DNA of 64,000 bases from Acetobacter estunensis (GTDB lineage Bacteria; Pseudomonadota; Alphaproteobacteria; Acetobacterales; Acetobacteraceae): the NCBI RefSeq assembly GCF_011516945.1, contig NZ_WOTH01000011.1, forward strand, positions 44,021 through 108,020, written 5' to 3'. The notes below the pieces were generated by a model. The model did no database searches. It was given only the letters and a program-made list of their open reading frames with translations, and was not told where the DNA came from. Positions 63,991 to 64,000 of this stretch are shown piece by piece. How positions within the stretch are numbered: the stretch's first letter is position 1; every line of letters begins with the position of its first letter. The position numbers and the translations under genes were made by a program.

Positions 63991-64000
63991 CAGACAGAGT

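Overview
The window is GC-rich, densely packed chromosomal DNA from an alphaproteobacterium. The most likely source is an acetic acid bacterium (Acetobacteraceae). This is inferred from a GH68 levansucrase without a signal peptide, a B12 cluster that starts with cobW and cobN, a TonB-ExbB-ExbD-ExbD-TPR block, a CHCC zinc-finger protein next to polA, and a cbtBA cobalt transporter under a cobalamin riboswitch. Genus cannot be fixed by eye. No phage, integrase, CRISPR array or complete insertion sequence was seen.

Layout. 1-6.6 kb: start of polA, a CHCC zinc-finger protein, two unrelated alpha/beta hydrolases, and a secreted protein joining LprI-like, peptidoglycan-binding and superinfection-immunity-like parts. 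6.8-10.6 kb: a sulfur block on the minus strand (small ORF, cysE, a frameshifted porin gene, a sulfate-binding protein, terminator). 11.0-30.0 kb: the cobalamin regulon. cbtBA (minus) and the cob operon (plus) diverge from about 0.6 kb that holds two promoters and two cobalamin riboswitches. The operon runs DUF1636, cobW, cobN, cobG, cobH, cobI, cobJ, cobL, cobE, cobM, cobB, cobO, cobQ, cobC and a degenerate histidine phosphatase. Most junctions are 4-nt ATGA overlaps. cobK and cbiD sit inside it on the opposite strand. cobD (cbiB type) lies alone at 36.7 kb.

30.0-36.7 kb: an alpha-E protein and a circularly permuted ATP-grasp protein (minus), facing away from a transglutaminase-like protein, a zinc metallopeptidase and an SbmA/YddA-like ABC transporter (plus). 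This is the best candidate for a poorly described system, possibly for peptide or amide formation, processing and transport. 37.7-46.3 kb: prfB with a programmed +1 frameshift, the TonB energy-transduction block, an M20 dipeptidase, and pdxA-pdxJ. 46.3-50.5 kb: lytic transglycosylase, a secreted glycine-rich repeat protein, a second LprI/peptidoglycan-binding protein, and levansucrase.

50.6-64 kb: housekeeping and accessory genes, including tRNA-Pro(CGG), a LOG protein, an MFS transporter, a Nudix protein, an AI-2E-type permease, a protein phosphatase, malic enzyme, trmJ-cysS, alkB, and a HupE-N-like/DUF3500 pair. The window ends with a short secreted ORF that stops at an AT-rich inverted repeat.

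How the genes work together: cobalt enters through CbtAB, is handled by CobW and inserted by CobN. The corrin ring is methylated and contracted by CobI/G/J/M/K/L/H, with CbiD in the position expected for CobF. It is then amidated and adenosylated (CobB, CobO, CobQ) and given its side arm (CobC, CobD). B12 sensed by the two riboswitches would shut off both cobalt uptake and synthesis. All functions are read from sequence motifs without database searches.
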